Assembly (NCBI RefSeq): GCF_047496725.1
Contig: NC_132978.1
Location: 5,757,501-5,821,500, forward strand
Reading direction: 5' to 3'
Source: Anoplolepis gracilipes
Taxonomy: Eukaryota; Arthropoda; Insecta; Hymenoptera; Formicidae
Length of the DNA stretch: 64,000 nt
Positions 35,106 through 47,777 of this stretch are shown here, piece after piece. The notes under the pieces are model-generated. The model had not been told where the DNA came from and ran no database searches. It saw nothing but the letters and a program-made list of their open reading frames with translations. The position numbers and the translations under genes are program-made. Position 1 is the first letter of the stretch. Every line of letters starts with the position of its first letter.

Positions 35106-38100
35106 ATGGCGTTTGAAAACAAAATCTTTGACGTAGTGAGGAGGAGTGCCCGCCTGGCCGACCGCTTCCGGTCTGGCGCGGCCGCGAGTAGGGAAGCACG
35201 GGGTGTCTCCGTCGTTGAGTCGCGGGTCTGCTCGACCGCGTGCTCGGTGGCGGCCTCCGCCTCCTCGAGAGCGCCTCACCGAGCTGTGCGCGGGCGGGCC
35301 CGTGACACAATACGCGATGGCGCACAGCCCCGAGATTGCGGCCTTCCTGCCGCTAGAACCGCGTTCGTGAATCGCGAAACAACCGGGATTAGATCCGCGT
35401 ACGTCGTGTTAGAGCGCTGTTCTATTACTACGATTAGGTCGGCGTCGGTCAATTCAGCGCAAAAATCGGAGACCGGCGTAAAACAAATAGCGCGCGAAAT
35501 AGAAAAGTCCGTGATTAGGCCCGCGATTAGACCCGCGCTTAGATCCGCGAACATTGCGACAACGGTGCGTAAGACGGTTAGATTCGCGGACCCAACCCCA
35601 CCCCACACAGCGAGTGGCCCGGCGCCACAGGAATTAGATAGGATAAGCTCTAGCTTAGGTAGTGCGTCCACGGGTGTTAGGATGCTGCAGCTGAACATGC
35701 GACGTTCGGCTGTAGTAACGGGTGAGGTACGTCAACTCGTAGTCGAAAAGCGACTTGACGTTTTAGTATTGCAGGAACCACACGTCGGGAAACAAGGTTC
35801 GGTTTACAAAGTCGTAGGACTAGGCATAGGGATGAGGGTTGCCGCAGTGCGCTCACAACGTCCGTGGGCAGCAGTGGTAATCTGCAATCCCAATTTAGAT
35901 ACGGTTTTCGTCTCGCAGCTTAGCACTACGCATTGTGTCTGCGTGGAAGTGCGGGCCCCCAGCTTCTCCTTTTACGTTGTCTCGTGCTACTTCCAGTACA
36001 GCGACGAGATTGAGAAGCACCTCAGCCATCTCGAAACGGTGCTTCGTTCACTGAGGGGGGAGAGACTTATTATAGGTGTAGACGCCAATGCTCGATCATC
36101 ACTCTGGGGTCCCCAAGAGACAGACGATAGAGGTGCCCGATTCGAGGACCTCATCAGAGCATTTGGCTTGTCAGTGGTCAACGATGCTGGACAGCCACCT
36201 TTTGGACGACAAGGGGTTCGTCATTCGTCGACGTAACCCTGACGTCGCCCTCCATGAACAAGTTCATCTGTGACTGGAAGGTAAGGTGTGACTGGACCAC
36301 GAGTGATCACAGGGCCGTGGACATAAGATTGAGATTGCCAAAAGAGTCAGGTGCCGATCGGGGCGCTGGGAACACGAGGTTCGACACAAGTCGGGCCGAC
36401 TGGGAACGGTTCTCTGTCACCCTGACAGATCTTTCAAGATCGCAACTGGAGGCTATCGATCTGTGCTCCACAATAGAAGTAGAGAAAATGGCAGAAACGC
36501 TCACAGTGGTGCTCACGGAGACCTGTGTCGCGTCAATGCCTAGGAAGCGCAAATTTAGGAAGTCCAACCCGTGGTAGACAAAAAAACTAACTATAATTAA
36601 GATAAAGGTATATAGGCTGCGCCGTGCTCTTCAGGGAGGGCGAGAGGACCCTACCTACCTCCGGGTGCTGCTGGAGTACCGTTCTTCACAAAGGCAGTAC
36701 TGTAGGGGGGTGAGGCGGGCGAAACTCGCAAGCTGGCGGAAGTTCGTCACATCGCACGGCAACCGGGAGCCCTGGGGCTTCGTTTACAAGCAACAGGCGA
36801 GCAAACTCCAGGTTGAGGGGGTGCTAAGCACACTCCGGTGTGGCGAATATTCCACAAAGTCACTAGGGGAGACCGCTAGTTACCTCCTGGATGTGCACAT
36901 CCCAGATGACCGGGAGATAGAAGACACGCTCGAACAGCGTGAAATTAGAAACGCATGTAGGGTCGCTCCCGATACAGCCGACGCCTCTTTCTTCACGGAG
37001 GCGGAAATGGCTCGCGCGGTAAAGACTTTTAAAAATAATAAAGCTCCGGGTTTAGATCTAGTCGAGGTCGCCGTACTCAAGGCGGCCTGTAAAATAATCC
37101 CTGGTCAGTTAGTTAGGCTTTTTAACGGGTGTCTCCAGTGGGGCGTCTTTCCTTCTGTCTGGAAGGAGGGTTCACTCCGAATCATCCTGAAAGGCGAAGA
37201 CAAGGACGAGAGAGACCCGAAATCCTACAGACCCATTTGTCTCCTCTCCGTAGTAGGAAAACTTTTCGAGAAGCTTATAAAAGCTCGTCTGCTAGACACG
37301 TCACTGGCACCGGGGAAGGTCTCCGATCGACAATTCGGGTTCATGCCCGGAAGGTCGACGGAGGAAGCTGTCGTGGAGTTGCGACGGATGGTCTCTGCCT
37401 CCGAAAGGAGGTACGCCGTTGCGCTTCTCTTCGACATTTCCGGGGCTTTTGACAATGTCTGGTGGCCCCTTGTGCTAGATAGCCTTAAGAAACGAGATTG
37501 TCCGCGTAATATTTTCGAAGTACTCCGGAGTTACTTCAGCGATCGAAGTGTAAAAATTTCTCTTAGCTCCGCGGAGGTGTCCAAGCGGGCCGAGAGGGGG
37601 TGCCCTCAGGGTTCCGTTCTGGGCCCGGCCTGCTGGAACCTCATGTTTGATGGCCTATTGAGATTACTGGAAGACGTGATTCCAGAGAGATTCGCCGCGT
37701 ACGCGGACGACCTCGTGGTCGTCATAAACGGAAACTCGCGAAGAGAACTAGAAACAGAAGGCCAACGTAGTTAACATAATAACAGAATGGTGTAGGTCCG
37801 CGAAACTTCAGATTTCCGAGCGTAAAACTGAAGCCATCATTCTGAAATCCGACGCGATCGCGAGAAACCCGATAGGTAGACGGGGAGGAGCACGACCGGA
37901 TAGGAAGCGAAAAACAAATAAGAAAACCGTCGACTTCGAGAATAGACCGCCAATCATTAAAATCGGTGAAACGAAAATAGGATTTAAGCGAACGGTTAGG
38001 TATCTTGGCGTCTACTTAGATAGAAATTTAAAGGTCAGATCGCACTGCGAATATTTAAACAGCAAAGTCGGGCCGCTGTTCGAGAAGTTAGGTAGAGTAG

Positions 38101-38855
38101 CGAGAGCCCAGTGGGGCCTGCGTTTTAGGACACTCTCCACAATCTACCGGGGCGTGTTCGCACCGACAGTGGCTTATGCCGCTGCGGGGTGGGCCGACCT
38201 GTGTACGGAGAGAGACATTAGAATTCTGAGAGCCTTCCAGCGTCGAGTCCTAATTTCAATGACCGGCGCATACCGCACGGCCTCGTGGGAGTCGCTTTGT
38301 GTCGTCGGAGGAGCGACTCCTGTAGATATAGTTCTTCGCGAAGGTGCCGCGCGATATAACGTTAGGTCGGGAAAAGACGCCAGGATCGGTAATATTGAGA
38401 TCCCCGCCGGAACCGAAAGAAAAACCGCGATTGTAGAAATTAAAAATGAGGCGATAAATATGTGGCAGACCCGATGGAACTCTTCAAGTAAGGGTCGTAC
38501 CACGTTCGCCTTTTTTAGGGACGTGCGAGATAGACTAGCCGCGCGTTCGTTAGAGATAAATCATTGGAGCACACAGGTCCTCACCGGACACGAGGATTTT
38601 AGAGAAAGACTCGCGTCGCTAGGTCTCGTGGAAAGTGAAGTGTGCATTTGCGGAGGTGGAGTTGACTCAGTTCAGCACTTCTTGCTGGAATGTCCCCTCT
38701 TTGACGCGCAGAGAGAGATACTGCGAAGCGTCGTACCGGAAGGTGAATGGCAGTGGCCGGATGTGGCACGCTTCTTCGTGTCAAACCCAGAAGCCCTGTC
38801 CGTATTCACCGATTTTTGCCGAGAATCCCTCTGGTTGAAGGGATACGAAACGTAG
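35106..38855 (+). pseudogene. Family I EN-RT ORF, copy 3 (frameshifted)
   Basis: ATG at 35106 begins MAFENKIFDVVRRSARLADR. The frame is also open upstream to 35055, but only with a GTG start. The domains are the same as in copy 2. A 4-bp deletion near 36197 shifts the frame in the endonuclease (just before the TFWTT motif), and a TGG-to-TAG change at 36575-36577 stops NPWW. A 2-bp deletion near 37768 shifts the frame after the YADD box. The C-terminal part, with the zinc knuckle CICGGGVDSVQHFLLEC and the end WLKGYET, is intact to 38855. Four decayed copies agree on one reading frame of about 1,240 codons with no second ORF. Confidence 0.9.
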
Positions 38856-39381
38856 ATGAAATATTAGGTAGGCGCGTTGTTCAACCGAAGAGGTCGGAGC
38901 CTTCGGATATGGGGGTGTGACCCCGTAATCTTCTCGGGACAACCACGCTCTCGAGCAGCGTTTGCGTCGCGTTAGGAAAAAAAAAACTAGGTAGGACTCC
39001 ATTTACCCTATTACGCCCACCTATCCCACCATTCCCTCCGCCCGACAGGGTCAGAAGCGTTTCATCCAGGTCGGGATGCAAATGGACAGGCCTCCCCGTG
39101 GTCCCCGTGGGCACGACGGATAAGATAGCGGGGTGAAGGAGTCGGATAGTGGCGAATGCCAGCCGGCGGAGTTTATGTCACCCTAAGGAAGGAAGGATGG
39201 GCTTATTCGTCGTGGCCAAACTGTCCATCCTGCACACACGAACCAGCAGGCGCTACTGGATTTTTCCATCGCCCGTCTCGGGGCGGTTCCGATAGACAGT
39301 GGATGTAAAAATGTGGCGTATGCCTGAAAGGGCGAGGTAGCACGGGCCTTTCCCACTCGTGGGAACGGCTCACACATTAAC

Positions 39382-39395
39382 TGTCTTTGTGGTGT
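39382..39395. repeat. 14-bp target duplication between family I copies 3 and 4
   Basis: TGTCTTTGTGGTGT, identical to 34345-34358 and 44292-44305. Confidence 0.9.
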
Positions 39396-42300
39396 TTGTC
39401 GTGGTGAGGGGGCTCTAGTAACCGAAAGGTGAAGCCAACGTGCCCAGACAGCATTGCCACGAGCCGGTGTCAGCTTGCTGAACGAATGGCTCCTATGTGG
39501 CAAGCGCACTTCGTGCGTTGTTTCGACGGCCTACGGCCGTCCCTCCCCCCCCGTTTTTTTTTTTTTTTTTTTTTTCCCTCCCAATTTCATGCGGGTGCTC
39601 CCGCGGGATGAGGGTGCGGAGCGGTGGGTGCTCCTGCCGTGAAGCGTCCCAGTGGGGAAAAGTGGGAGCCGGTCGGGACCCTCGTCCGAAGGACTGGATG
39701 GGTGACTCAGTCACCCGCCGGGCCAGAGGCGGGGACCACCCCGATCCCAGTGACTCTCACGTGTGAGTGTGTGTGTGTGCGTGAGCGTGTTTACTAATTC
39801 TTTATTTATTTTTAGGTACTATCGGGTTAACGTCTAAAGACTAAGGTGTTAGGAACCGTGCTTAGGGTCTGCATGATCGCGTAGACGTAAAATGACGCGG
39901 TCGCGAACGGTCCGTCCCGGGATACCTGCCGTCCTCCCGGAGTATCTAGGCTTGGCGGCGTAAAGGTGGCTCTACGTCGCTCGACCACCCCTTCCACCGT
40001 ACTCGTGGAAACAGATATGGCGTTTAAAAATAAAATCTTCGACGTGGTGAGGAGGAGTGCCCGCCTGGCCGACCGCTTCCGGTCTGGCGCGGCCGCGAGT
40101 AGGGAAGCGCGGGGTGTCTCCGTCGTTGAGTCGCGGGTCTGCTCGACCGCGTGCTCGGTGGCGGCCTCCGCCTCCTCGAGAGCGCCTCACCGAGCTGTGC
40201 GCGGGCGGGCCCGTGACACAATACGCGATGGCGCACAGCCCCGGGATTGCGGCCTTCCTGCCGCTAGAACCGCGTTAGCAAATCGCGATACAACCGTTAC
40301 TAGAACCGCGTGCGTCGTTTTGGAACGTTGCTTGATTACTTCGATTAGGTCGGCGTCATATAATTTAGCGCGAGAATCGGGAACAGGCGCCAAACAAATA
40401 GCGCGCGAAATAAAGAAGCCCGCGATTAGATCCGCGCTTAGATCCGCGCTTAGATCCGCGAACATTGCGACAACGGTGCGTAAGACGGTTAGATTCGCGA
40501 CCAACCCCACCCCACACAGCGAGTGGCCCGACGCCACAGGAATTAGGTAGGATAAGCTCTAGCTTAGGTAGTGCGTTCACGGGTGTTAGGATGCTGCAGC
40601 TGAACATGCGACGTTCGGCTGTAGTAACGGGTGAGGTACGTCAACTCGTAGTCGAAAAGCGACTTGACGTCTTATTATTGCAGGAACCACACGTCGGGAA
40701 ACAAGGTTCGGGTTACACAGTCGTAGGATTAGGCATAGGGATGAGGGTTGCCGCAGTGCGCTCACAACGTCCGTGGGCAGCAGTGGTAATCTGCAATTCC
40801 AATTTCGATACGGTTTTCGTCTCGCAGCTTAGCACTACGCATTGTGTCTGCGTGGAAGTGCGGGCCCCCAGCTTCTCCTTCTACGTTGTCTCGTGCTATT
40901 TCCAGTACAGCGACGAGATTGAGAAGCACCTCAGCCACCTCGAAACGGTGCTTCGTTCACTGAGGGGGGAGAGACTTATTATAGGTGTAGACGCCAATGC
41001 TCGGTCGTCACTCTGGGGTCCCCAAGAGACAGACGATAGAGGTGCCAGATTCGAGGACTTCATCAGGGCATTTGGCATGTCAGTGGTCAACGATGCTGGA
41101 CAGCCGCCCACCTTTTGGACGACAAGGGGTTCGTCATTCATCGACGTAACCCTGACGTCGCCCTCCATTAACAAGTTCATCTGTGACTGGAAGGTAAGGT
41201 GTGACTGGACCACCAGTGACCACAGGGCCGTGGACATAAGATTGAGATTGCCGAAAGAGTCAGGTGCCGATCGGGGCGCTGGAAACACGAGGTTCGACAC
41301 AAGTCGGGCCGACTGGGAACGGTTCTCTGTCACCCTGACAGATCTTTCAAGATCGCAACTGGAGGCTATCGATCTGTGCTCTACAATAGAAGTAGAGAAA
41401 ATGGCAGAAACGCTCACAGTGGTGCTCACGGAGACCTGTGCTGCGTCAATGCCCAGGAAGCGCAAATTTAGGAAGTCCAACCCGTGGTGGACAAAAAAAC
41501 TAACTATAGTTAAGAAAAAGGTATATAGGCTGCGCCGTGCTCTTCAGGGATGGCGAGAGGACCTTACTTACCTCCGGGTGCTGCTGGAGTATCGTTCTTC
41601 ACAAAGGCAGTACTGTAGGGGGGTGAGACGGGCGAAACTCGCAAGCTGGCGGAAGTTCGTCACATTGCACGGCAACCGGGAGCCCTGGGGCTTCGTTTAC
41701 AAGCAACAGGCGAGCAAACTCCAGGTTGAGGGGGTGCTAAGCACACTCCGGTGTGGCGAATATTCCACAAAGTCACTAGGGGAGACCGCTAGTTACCTCC
41801 TGGATGTGCACATCCCAGATGACCGGGAGATAGAAGACACGCTCGAACAGCGTGAAATTAGAAACGCATGCAGGGTCACTCCCGACACAGCCGACGCCTC
41901 TTTCTTCACGGAGGCGGAAATGGCTCGCGCGATGAAAACTTTTAAAAACAATAAAGCTCCGGGTTTAGATCTAGTCGAGGTCGCCGTACTCAAGGCGGCC
42001 TGTAAAATAATCCCCGGTCAGTTAGTTAGGCTTTTTAACGGGTGTCTCCAGTGGGGCGTCTTTCCTTCTGTCTGGAAGGAGGGTTCACTCCGAATCCTGC
42101 TGAAAGGCGAAGACAAGGACGAGAGAGACCCGAAATCCTACAGACCCTTTTGTCTCCTCTCCGTAGTAGGAAAACTTTTCGAAAAGCTTATAAAAGCTCG
42201 TCTGCTAGACACGTCACTGGCACCGGGGAAGGTCTCCGATCGACAATTCGGGTTCATGCCCGGAAGGTCGACGGAGGAAGCTGTCGTGGAGTTGCGACAG

Positions 42301-44290
42301 ATGGTCTCTGCCTCCGAAAGGAGGTACGCCATTGCGCTTCTCTTCGACATTTCCGGGGCTTTTGACAATGTCTGGTGGCCCCTTGTGTTAGACAGTCTTA
42401 AGAAACGAGATTGCCCGCGTAATATCTTCGAAGTACTCCGGAGTTACTTCAGCGATCGAAGTGTAAAAATTTCTCTTAGCTCCGCGGAAGTGTCCAAGCG
42501 GGCCGAGAGGGGGTGTTCTCAGGGTTCCGTTCTGGGTCCGGCCTGCTGGAACTTCATGTTTGATGGCCTTTGAGAGTACTGGAAGACGTGATTCCAGATA
42601 GATTCGCCGCGTACGCGGACGACCTCGTGGTCGTCATAAACGGAAACTCGCGAAGGAAACTCGAGACAGAAGGCCAACGTGTAGTTAACATAATAACAGA
42701 ATGGTGTAGGTACGCGAAACTTCAGATTTCCGAGCGTAAAACTGAAGCCATCATTCTGAAATCCGACGCAATTGCGAGAAACCCGATAGGTAGACGGGGA
42801 GGAGCACGACCGGATAGGAAGCGAAAAACAAATAAGAAAACCGTCGACTTCGAGAATAGACCGCCAATTATTAAAATCGGAAAAACAAAAATAGGGTTTA
42901 AGCGAACGGTTAGGTATCTTGGCGTCTATTTAGATAGAAATTTAAAGGTCAGATCGCACTGCGAATATTTAAACAGCAAAGTCGGGCCGCTGTTCGAGAA
43001 GTTAGGTAGAGTAGCGAGAGCCCATTGGGGCCTGCGTTTTAGGACACTCTCCACAATCTACCGGGGCGTGTTCGCACCGACAGTGGCTTATGCCGCTGCG
43101 GGGTGGGCCGACCTGTGTACGGAGAGAGATATTAGAATTCTGAAAGCCTTGCAGCGTCGAGTTTTAATTTCAATGACTGGCGCATACCGCACGGCCTCGT
43201 GGGAATCACTTTGCGTTGTCGGAGGAGCGACTCCTGTAGATATAGTTCTTCGCGAAGGTGCCGCACGTTATAATGTTAGGTCGGGAAAAGACGCCAAGAT
43301 CGGTAATATTGAGATCCCCGCCGGAACCGAAAGAAAAACCGCGATTGTAGGAATTAAAAACGAGACGATAAATATGTGGCAGACCCGATGGAACTCTTCA
43401 TGTAAGGGTCGTACCACGTTCGCCTTCTTTAGGGACGTGCGAGATAGACTAGCTGCGCGTTCGTTGGAAATAAACCATTGAGCACACAGGTCCTCACTGG
43501 ACACGGAGATTTTAGGGAAAGACTCGCGTCGTTAAGTCTTGTAAAAAGTGAAGTGTGCATTTGCGGAGGTAGAGTTGACTCAGTTCCGCACTTCTTGCTG
43601 GAATGTCCCTTCTTTGACGCGCAGAGAGAGATCCTGCGAAGCGTCGTACCGGAAGGTGAATGGCAATGGCCGGATGTAGCACGCTTCTTCGTGTCAAGCC
43701 CAGAGGCCCTTTCCGTGTTCACCGATTTTTGCCGAGAATCCCTCTGGCTGAAGGGATACGAATCGTAGATTATATATTAGGTAGGTTTGTTGTTCAACCG
43801 AAGAGGTCGGAGCCTTCGGGTATGAGGGTGTGACCCCGTAATCTTCTCGGGACAACCACGCTCTCGAGCAGCGTTCGCGTCGCGTTAGAAAAAGAATTAG
43901 GTAGGATTCCACTTTACCTTATTACGCCCACCTATCCCACTACTCCCTTCGCCCAACAGGGTCAGAAGCGTTCATCCAGGTCGGGATACAAATGGACAGG
44001 CCTCCCCGTGGTCCTCGTGGGTACGACGGATAAGATAGCGGGGTGAAGGAGTCGGATAGTGGCGAATGCCAGCCGGCGGAGTTTATGTCACCCTAAGGAA
44101 GGAAGGATGGGCTTATTCGTCGTGGCCAAACTGTCCATCCTGCACAAACGAACCAGCAGGCGCTACTGGATTTTTCCATCGCCCGTCTCGGGGCGGTTCC
44201 GATAGACAGTGGATGTAAAAATGTGGCGTATGCCTGAAAGGGTGAGGTAGCACGGGCCTTTCCCATTCGTGGGAACGGCTCACACATTAA
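39396..44290 (+). mobile_element. Family I retrotransposon, copy 4 (second tandem unit, 5' truncated by 18 nt)
   Basis: It starts TTGTCGTGGTGAGGGGG, i.e. at position 19 of the full-length 5' end, directly after the target duplication, and ends CACACATTAA at 44290. It lacks the 5' strands of ribozyme stems P1, P2 and P3. The rest of the element is complete: poly(T) (about 39555-39576), palindrome (39700-39716), ORF and 3' UTR. Like copy 2 it lacks the leader block of about 90 bp. Confidence 0.92.
40017..43768 (+). pseudogene. Family I EN-RT ORF, copy 4 (three frameshifts, longest continuous frame)
   Basis: ATG at 40017 (MAFKNKIFDVVRRSARLADR). A small deletion near 40498 breaks the N-terminal extension. 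From there about 700 codons are continuous through the endonuclease (LLLQEPHVGKQG, IGVDANARSSLWG, TTSDHRAVDI) and RT (LFDISGAFDNVWW) to a 1-bp deletion at 42570. The next segment carries AYADDLVVV and runs to a 1-bp deletion at 43480. The tail holds CICGGRVDSVPHFLLEC and ends WLKGYES. It is the best-preserved copy of the catalytic region. Confidence 0.9.
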
Positions 44291-44291
44291 C

Positions 44292-44305
44292 TGTCTTTGT
44301 GGTGT
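44292..44305. repeat. 14-bp target duplication after family I copy 4
   Basis: TGTCTTTGTGGTGT, third occurrence. Confidence 0.9.
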
Positions 44306-44340
44306 CCCCCTCGTGGGCACACCTTGACGTGGTGAGGGGG
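44306..44340 (+). mobile_element. Family I copy 5, first 35 bp only
   Basis: CCCCCTCGTGGGCACACC and the following bases through GAGGGGG are present, i.e. ribozyme P1, the P2 5' strand and P3. The sequence then switches to X-C at 44341. It shows that the array had at least one more unit. Confidence 0.85.
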
Positions 44341-47300
44341 TGTCACGTCCAGCGCCTCCGCTTGACACCAGTCGCCGTCCGTTGACTCCATACGTCACCT
44401 GTGAAGTAGACGTAGTAAGCGTTAAGCACCTATAAAATTTTTTTTTCTTTTTATATATATACATATAGTTATTATCAAAAATAGATTAAGCCAATAAATA
44501 CCTTTTTATTATGTTTCCGGCTAGAACATTTTTTTTCTCTTTCTTGTTTTATCCCCATCACTGGTTCTTTCCTACCTAAAAATAAAGGAAAATAATTAAT
44601 TAGTTGTCCAATGAAAATTCTTACCTATTTTCCGGCCACCCGGTATATCACCTTCTGGTCCGCATCCTCAGCACCTGAAAAAGGGAAGAGAAACGGCCTA
44701 CCAAATCGGTCGAACATCTTAGTTTTATTATAATTATAATTATAATTAATATGGGTAATTACCCATTTAGTTTTGTCACTCTAGTTGCAGTACTTGAAAA
44801 ATAAAAAGGAAACATAATATTAAGTACGCGTCAATAGAATAGCATAAATTAAGTAATAGCGATAATATAAGTCAATGTTCACTCCACCTCGGCGTCATCA
44901 CTCTTACTAAACACAAACATACACGTACACATCACCATAGACACACGCATCGAGAATTAACCACCACCCGGTATAACAAAAATATAAAGAAAATCTATAT
45001 AACAAGCTAAAATCACGCAAGGAAAGAGATCATAACTGCGAATAAGCGGAAATACAACTCCTGACACATGTTCACCTTAATAAATTGACACCCGGTATAT
45101 AAACTAACATTGTCATATTATCCAAACATTAGTAAAAAATAGTGTTTAACAACCGACCGATTCATTTGGTTAAATTCCATAAGCTTCATATGATAAACTC
45201 CGATCGGTACTTTTGGGACACCCTATATATGAACTTTCATTAATTATTAAATCTGAGCAACCCAAGTAACTCGTATGCGCAATTGCAACTTCCTATGCAC
45301 AGTCTAAGTCACTTTTCTCAATATATCAAAAGTTGTCGCAACATCGAAAAGCACCCAATTTTTAACGGTTTAAACATCACGTAAAAAACTCGCCCAGTGA
45401 CCTTAATTAATTATTTCCTGGCGCCTTGACTCATAAAGAACCAAAAAAAGTAGCAACTTATACGGCTACAACCCCGCCATAAAAAGTTAAGCGCACATTG
45501 TTATAGACCCATTTTACTCCAGGGACACCTCATATTTTCAACTTTAATAATTCATTTATTTTAATCCGTACCTCCAATATATAATTATGCCTTCACTATT
45601 AAATGCAGTTTAATATCCCAAAATCGAATTAATACCACAATAACGTACATATCTAATGATTCTGTCACCCAAATATAATAACTTGTCAATTTTACTCATA
45701 CTCCACCGCAGCGCAGTGATTTTAGTAAATTCAAATTTTAACAACAATAAAAGATTCGATCATACCCATCATCTGCATAATAATTCCTTACCATGAATCC
45801 AATTTGGTTTGCCAATAAAAATCCGGTCAACTATTATTTATAATTATTTCATATATCAACCATGACGATAACTCGGTGCATAACATATACATATATATAT
45901 ATATGCGACTCGCTGCAGAAATCATAATCTACAGATGTTTTAAAGACAAATTATAACGACCTGACAAGAACTCCTCGAGGCTCAGACAACATTTAAGTGA
46001 TCAATTAAAAGCAATAATAATTAAAATGAACCACTCATGATACATATATATATACATATTATAGTGAAAACAATATAAATATCCCATAAAGAGTTTAAAA
46101 CGAATAAAGCTCTGGAAGATAACGAAAGTTAGACAGTCACACTCAAATATATACAATTACTTAATTAACTCTTACTTATACAAGGTGTCTGAAATAACTT
46201 GAACGTGATAATATTCTCAAAACTTCTTTATCATTTTATTGAGGATGAATGATAATTACAATATACATATGCATAATAAACAAAATGACCATACCTATAT
46301 ATATACGGTGGTACAATAATACACACATCATACACTACATAAACCAAGTATAAATGCATAATGAACACCCAGAAATAATTACATAGATACAGGCTCCTTA
46401 ATAAACATACCATAAAATTATATAACAATTGTCACCTAATATACCTGGTGATACAAAAATACGTGCGTTATAAACTTATCATCTACACAATGTTTAATCA
46501 GTATCTGACTATTATAGACATATTATCCACCCAGTAACACGCAAATACACACACTCTATAAATAATTTATATACATAGTGACGCACTAGTACGCACAAAT
46601 AAAGCACTCTCAATAAACCTATTATAAACTTATTACAGGCATATTCATATATTAACATACACATAATCAATGTATCATATACATGGTAACGTAATAGTTT
46701 CGGATCTTATAACTAATTCATACATATTCCAAGCGTATCATTTAAATTACACCCTCAACCTCTCACAATATAAACTTGTCATAAATTTATGCATTTATAC
46801 ACACTTACACACTCCTCATCCATTCATTGTAAATATATCACGGCATATTACATGTGCATTTATACCACTATTACTTATATATATATATAAACTTTTACTA
46901 CTAGTTATAATGATATACATACATATAGTTATATAATAGCGAGTTTAACGTCTGTAGACTAATTTAGACTTTGTAATCCACGAATAACTTTATGCGACAT
47001 CATAAATAATTGTTAATTAATAAGTTAATTAGCGAAATGCTCTCATATCTCTACAATTATTTAAGTACAACGCTATAATACAATGCGGCGATAAGTAATT
47101 AATCAGATAAGTTATCGTAACGCTAGTAATAATTGCGATATATCTAGAAATAACGATATAAATATTATATTATAATGCTAGTCCCGAAGCTTCTAGAACA
47201 TTCAGGAACCGCCGGATCACGTGAAAATTTCGGACAAACACCGTGACCGCTTACTATTGCCCGGCGCGTGATACCCGTGACAAACAAGCGTGGCCAGGAT

Positions 47301-47777
47301 CGGACCACGTTGCGCGCGCTACAATTTAGAAGGTGGGAGCCCTCAGCGACCACGGGTATACAAACAGGAGCACAGTGCGCTCAACTTTGAGTATTCAGTT
47401 ATCGCCCAGACAGTTCAGATCATTTCAGTTTACGCTTCGACAGTTAATTCATTCAGTATTATTCGATCATATTCAGTATTATTCGATCATATTCAGTCAG
47501 TATTCGATCAGCATATTCGGTATTCGATCAGTTAGACAGTTTACCCATTCATACTCGATTCATACAGTACTTAGTAAATTCACTGTACAGACAGTCATTC
47601 ATACGATTTAATAATCGGTTATCTTTATAGTATTCGATCATACATACTCTCTTGCAAATTTTCACACAGTGTAATTAATATTATATCTTCGAATCAGTGT
47701 TTCTAGTTCATTACTCGGTATTATTCACACAAAATCATTAACTCAGAGAGACTTCGAGACTAGCATATCGCGAATAC
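44341..47777 (+). mobile_element. X-C: LTR-like unit, truncated
   Basis: It starts TGTCACGTCC and follows X through the U3-like part, the promoter (TATACAAA at 47357-47364) and the start of the leader repeats (TATTCGATCA-type, 47400-47640). It stops at ...CGCGAATAC, where the Y LTR begins. The missing end would have held the small-protein ORF. Its sequence details match X-B. Confidence 0.75.

Larger units (their letters stand above)
34359..39380 (+). mobile_element. Family I R1-clade retrotransposon, copy 3 (full length, first unit of tandem array)
   Basis: It is 5,022 bp from the CCCCCTCG start to the CACACATTAA end. It contains the intact ribozyme fold, a poly(T) run (about 34527-34553), the odd palindrome GGGTGACTCAGTCACCC (34685-34701), a TG microsatellite, the GC-rich leader block of about 90 bp (about 34827-34920) shared with copy 1, the EN-RT ORF and a 3' UTR. 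The next copy follows after the 14-bp target duplication. Confidence 0.93.

Noticed and set aside
46670..46936. Recurring 60-90-codon ORFs in the X U3 region (also 30730, 14096, 55673, and their opposite-strand partners).
   Set aside because: They lie in low-complexity AT-rich repeats, occur on both strands, change length between copies and have no recognisable features.
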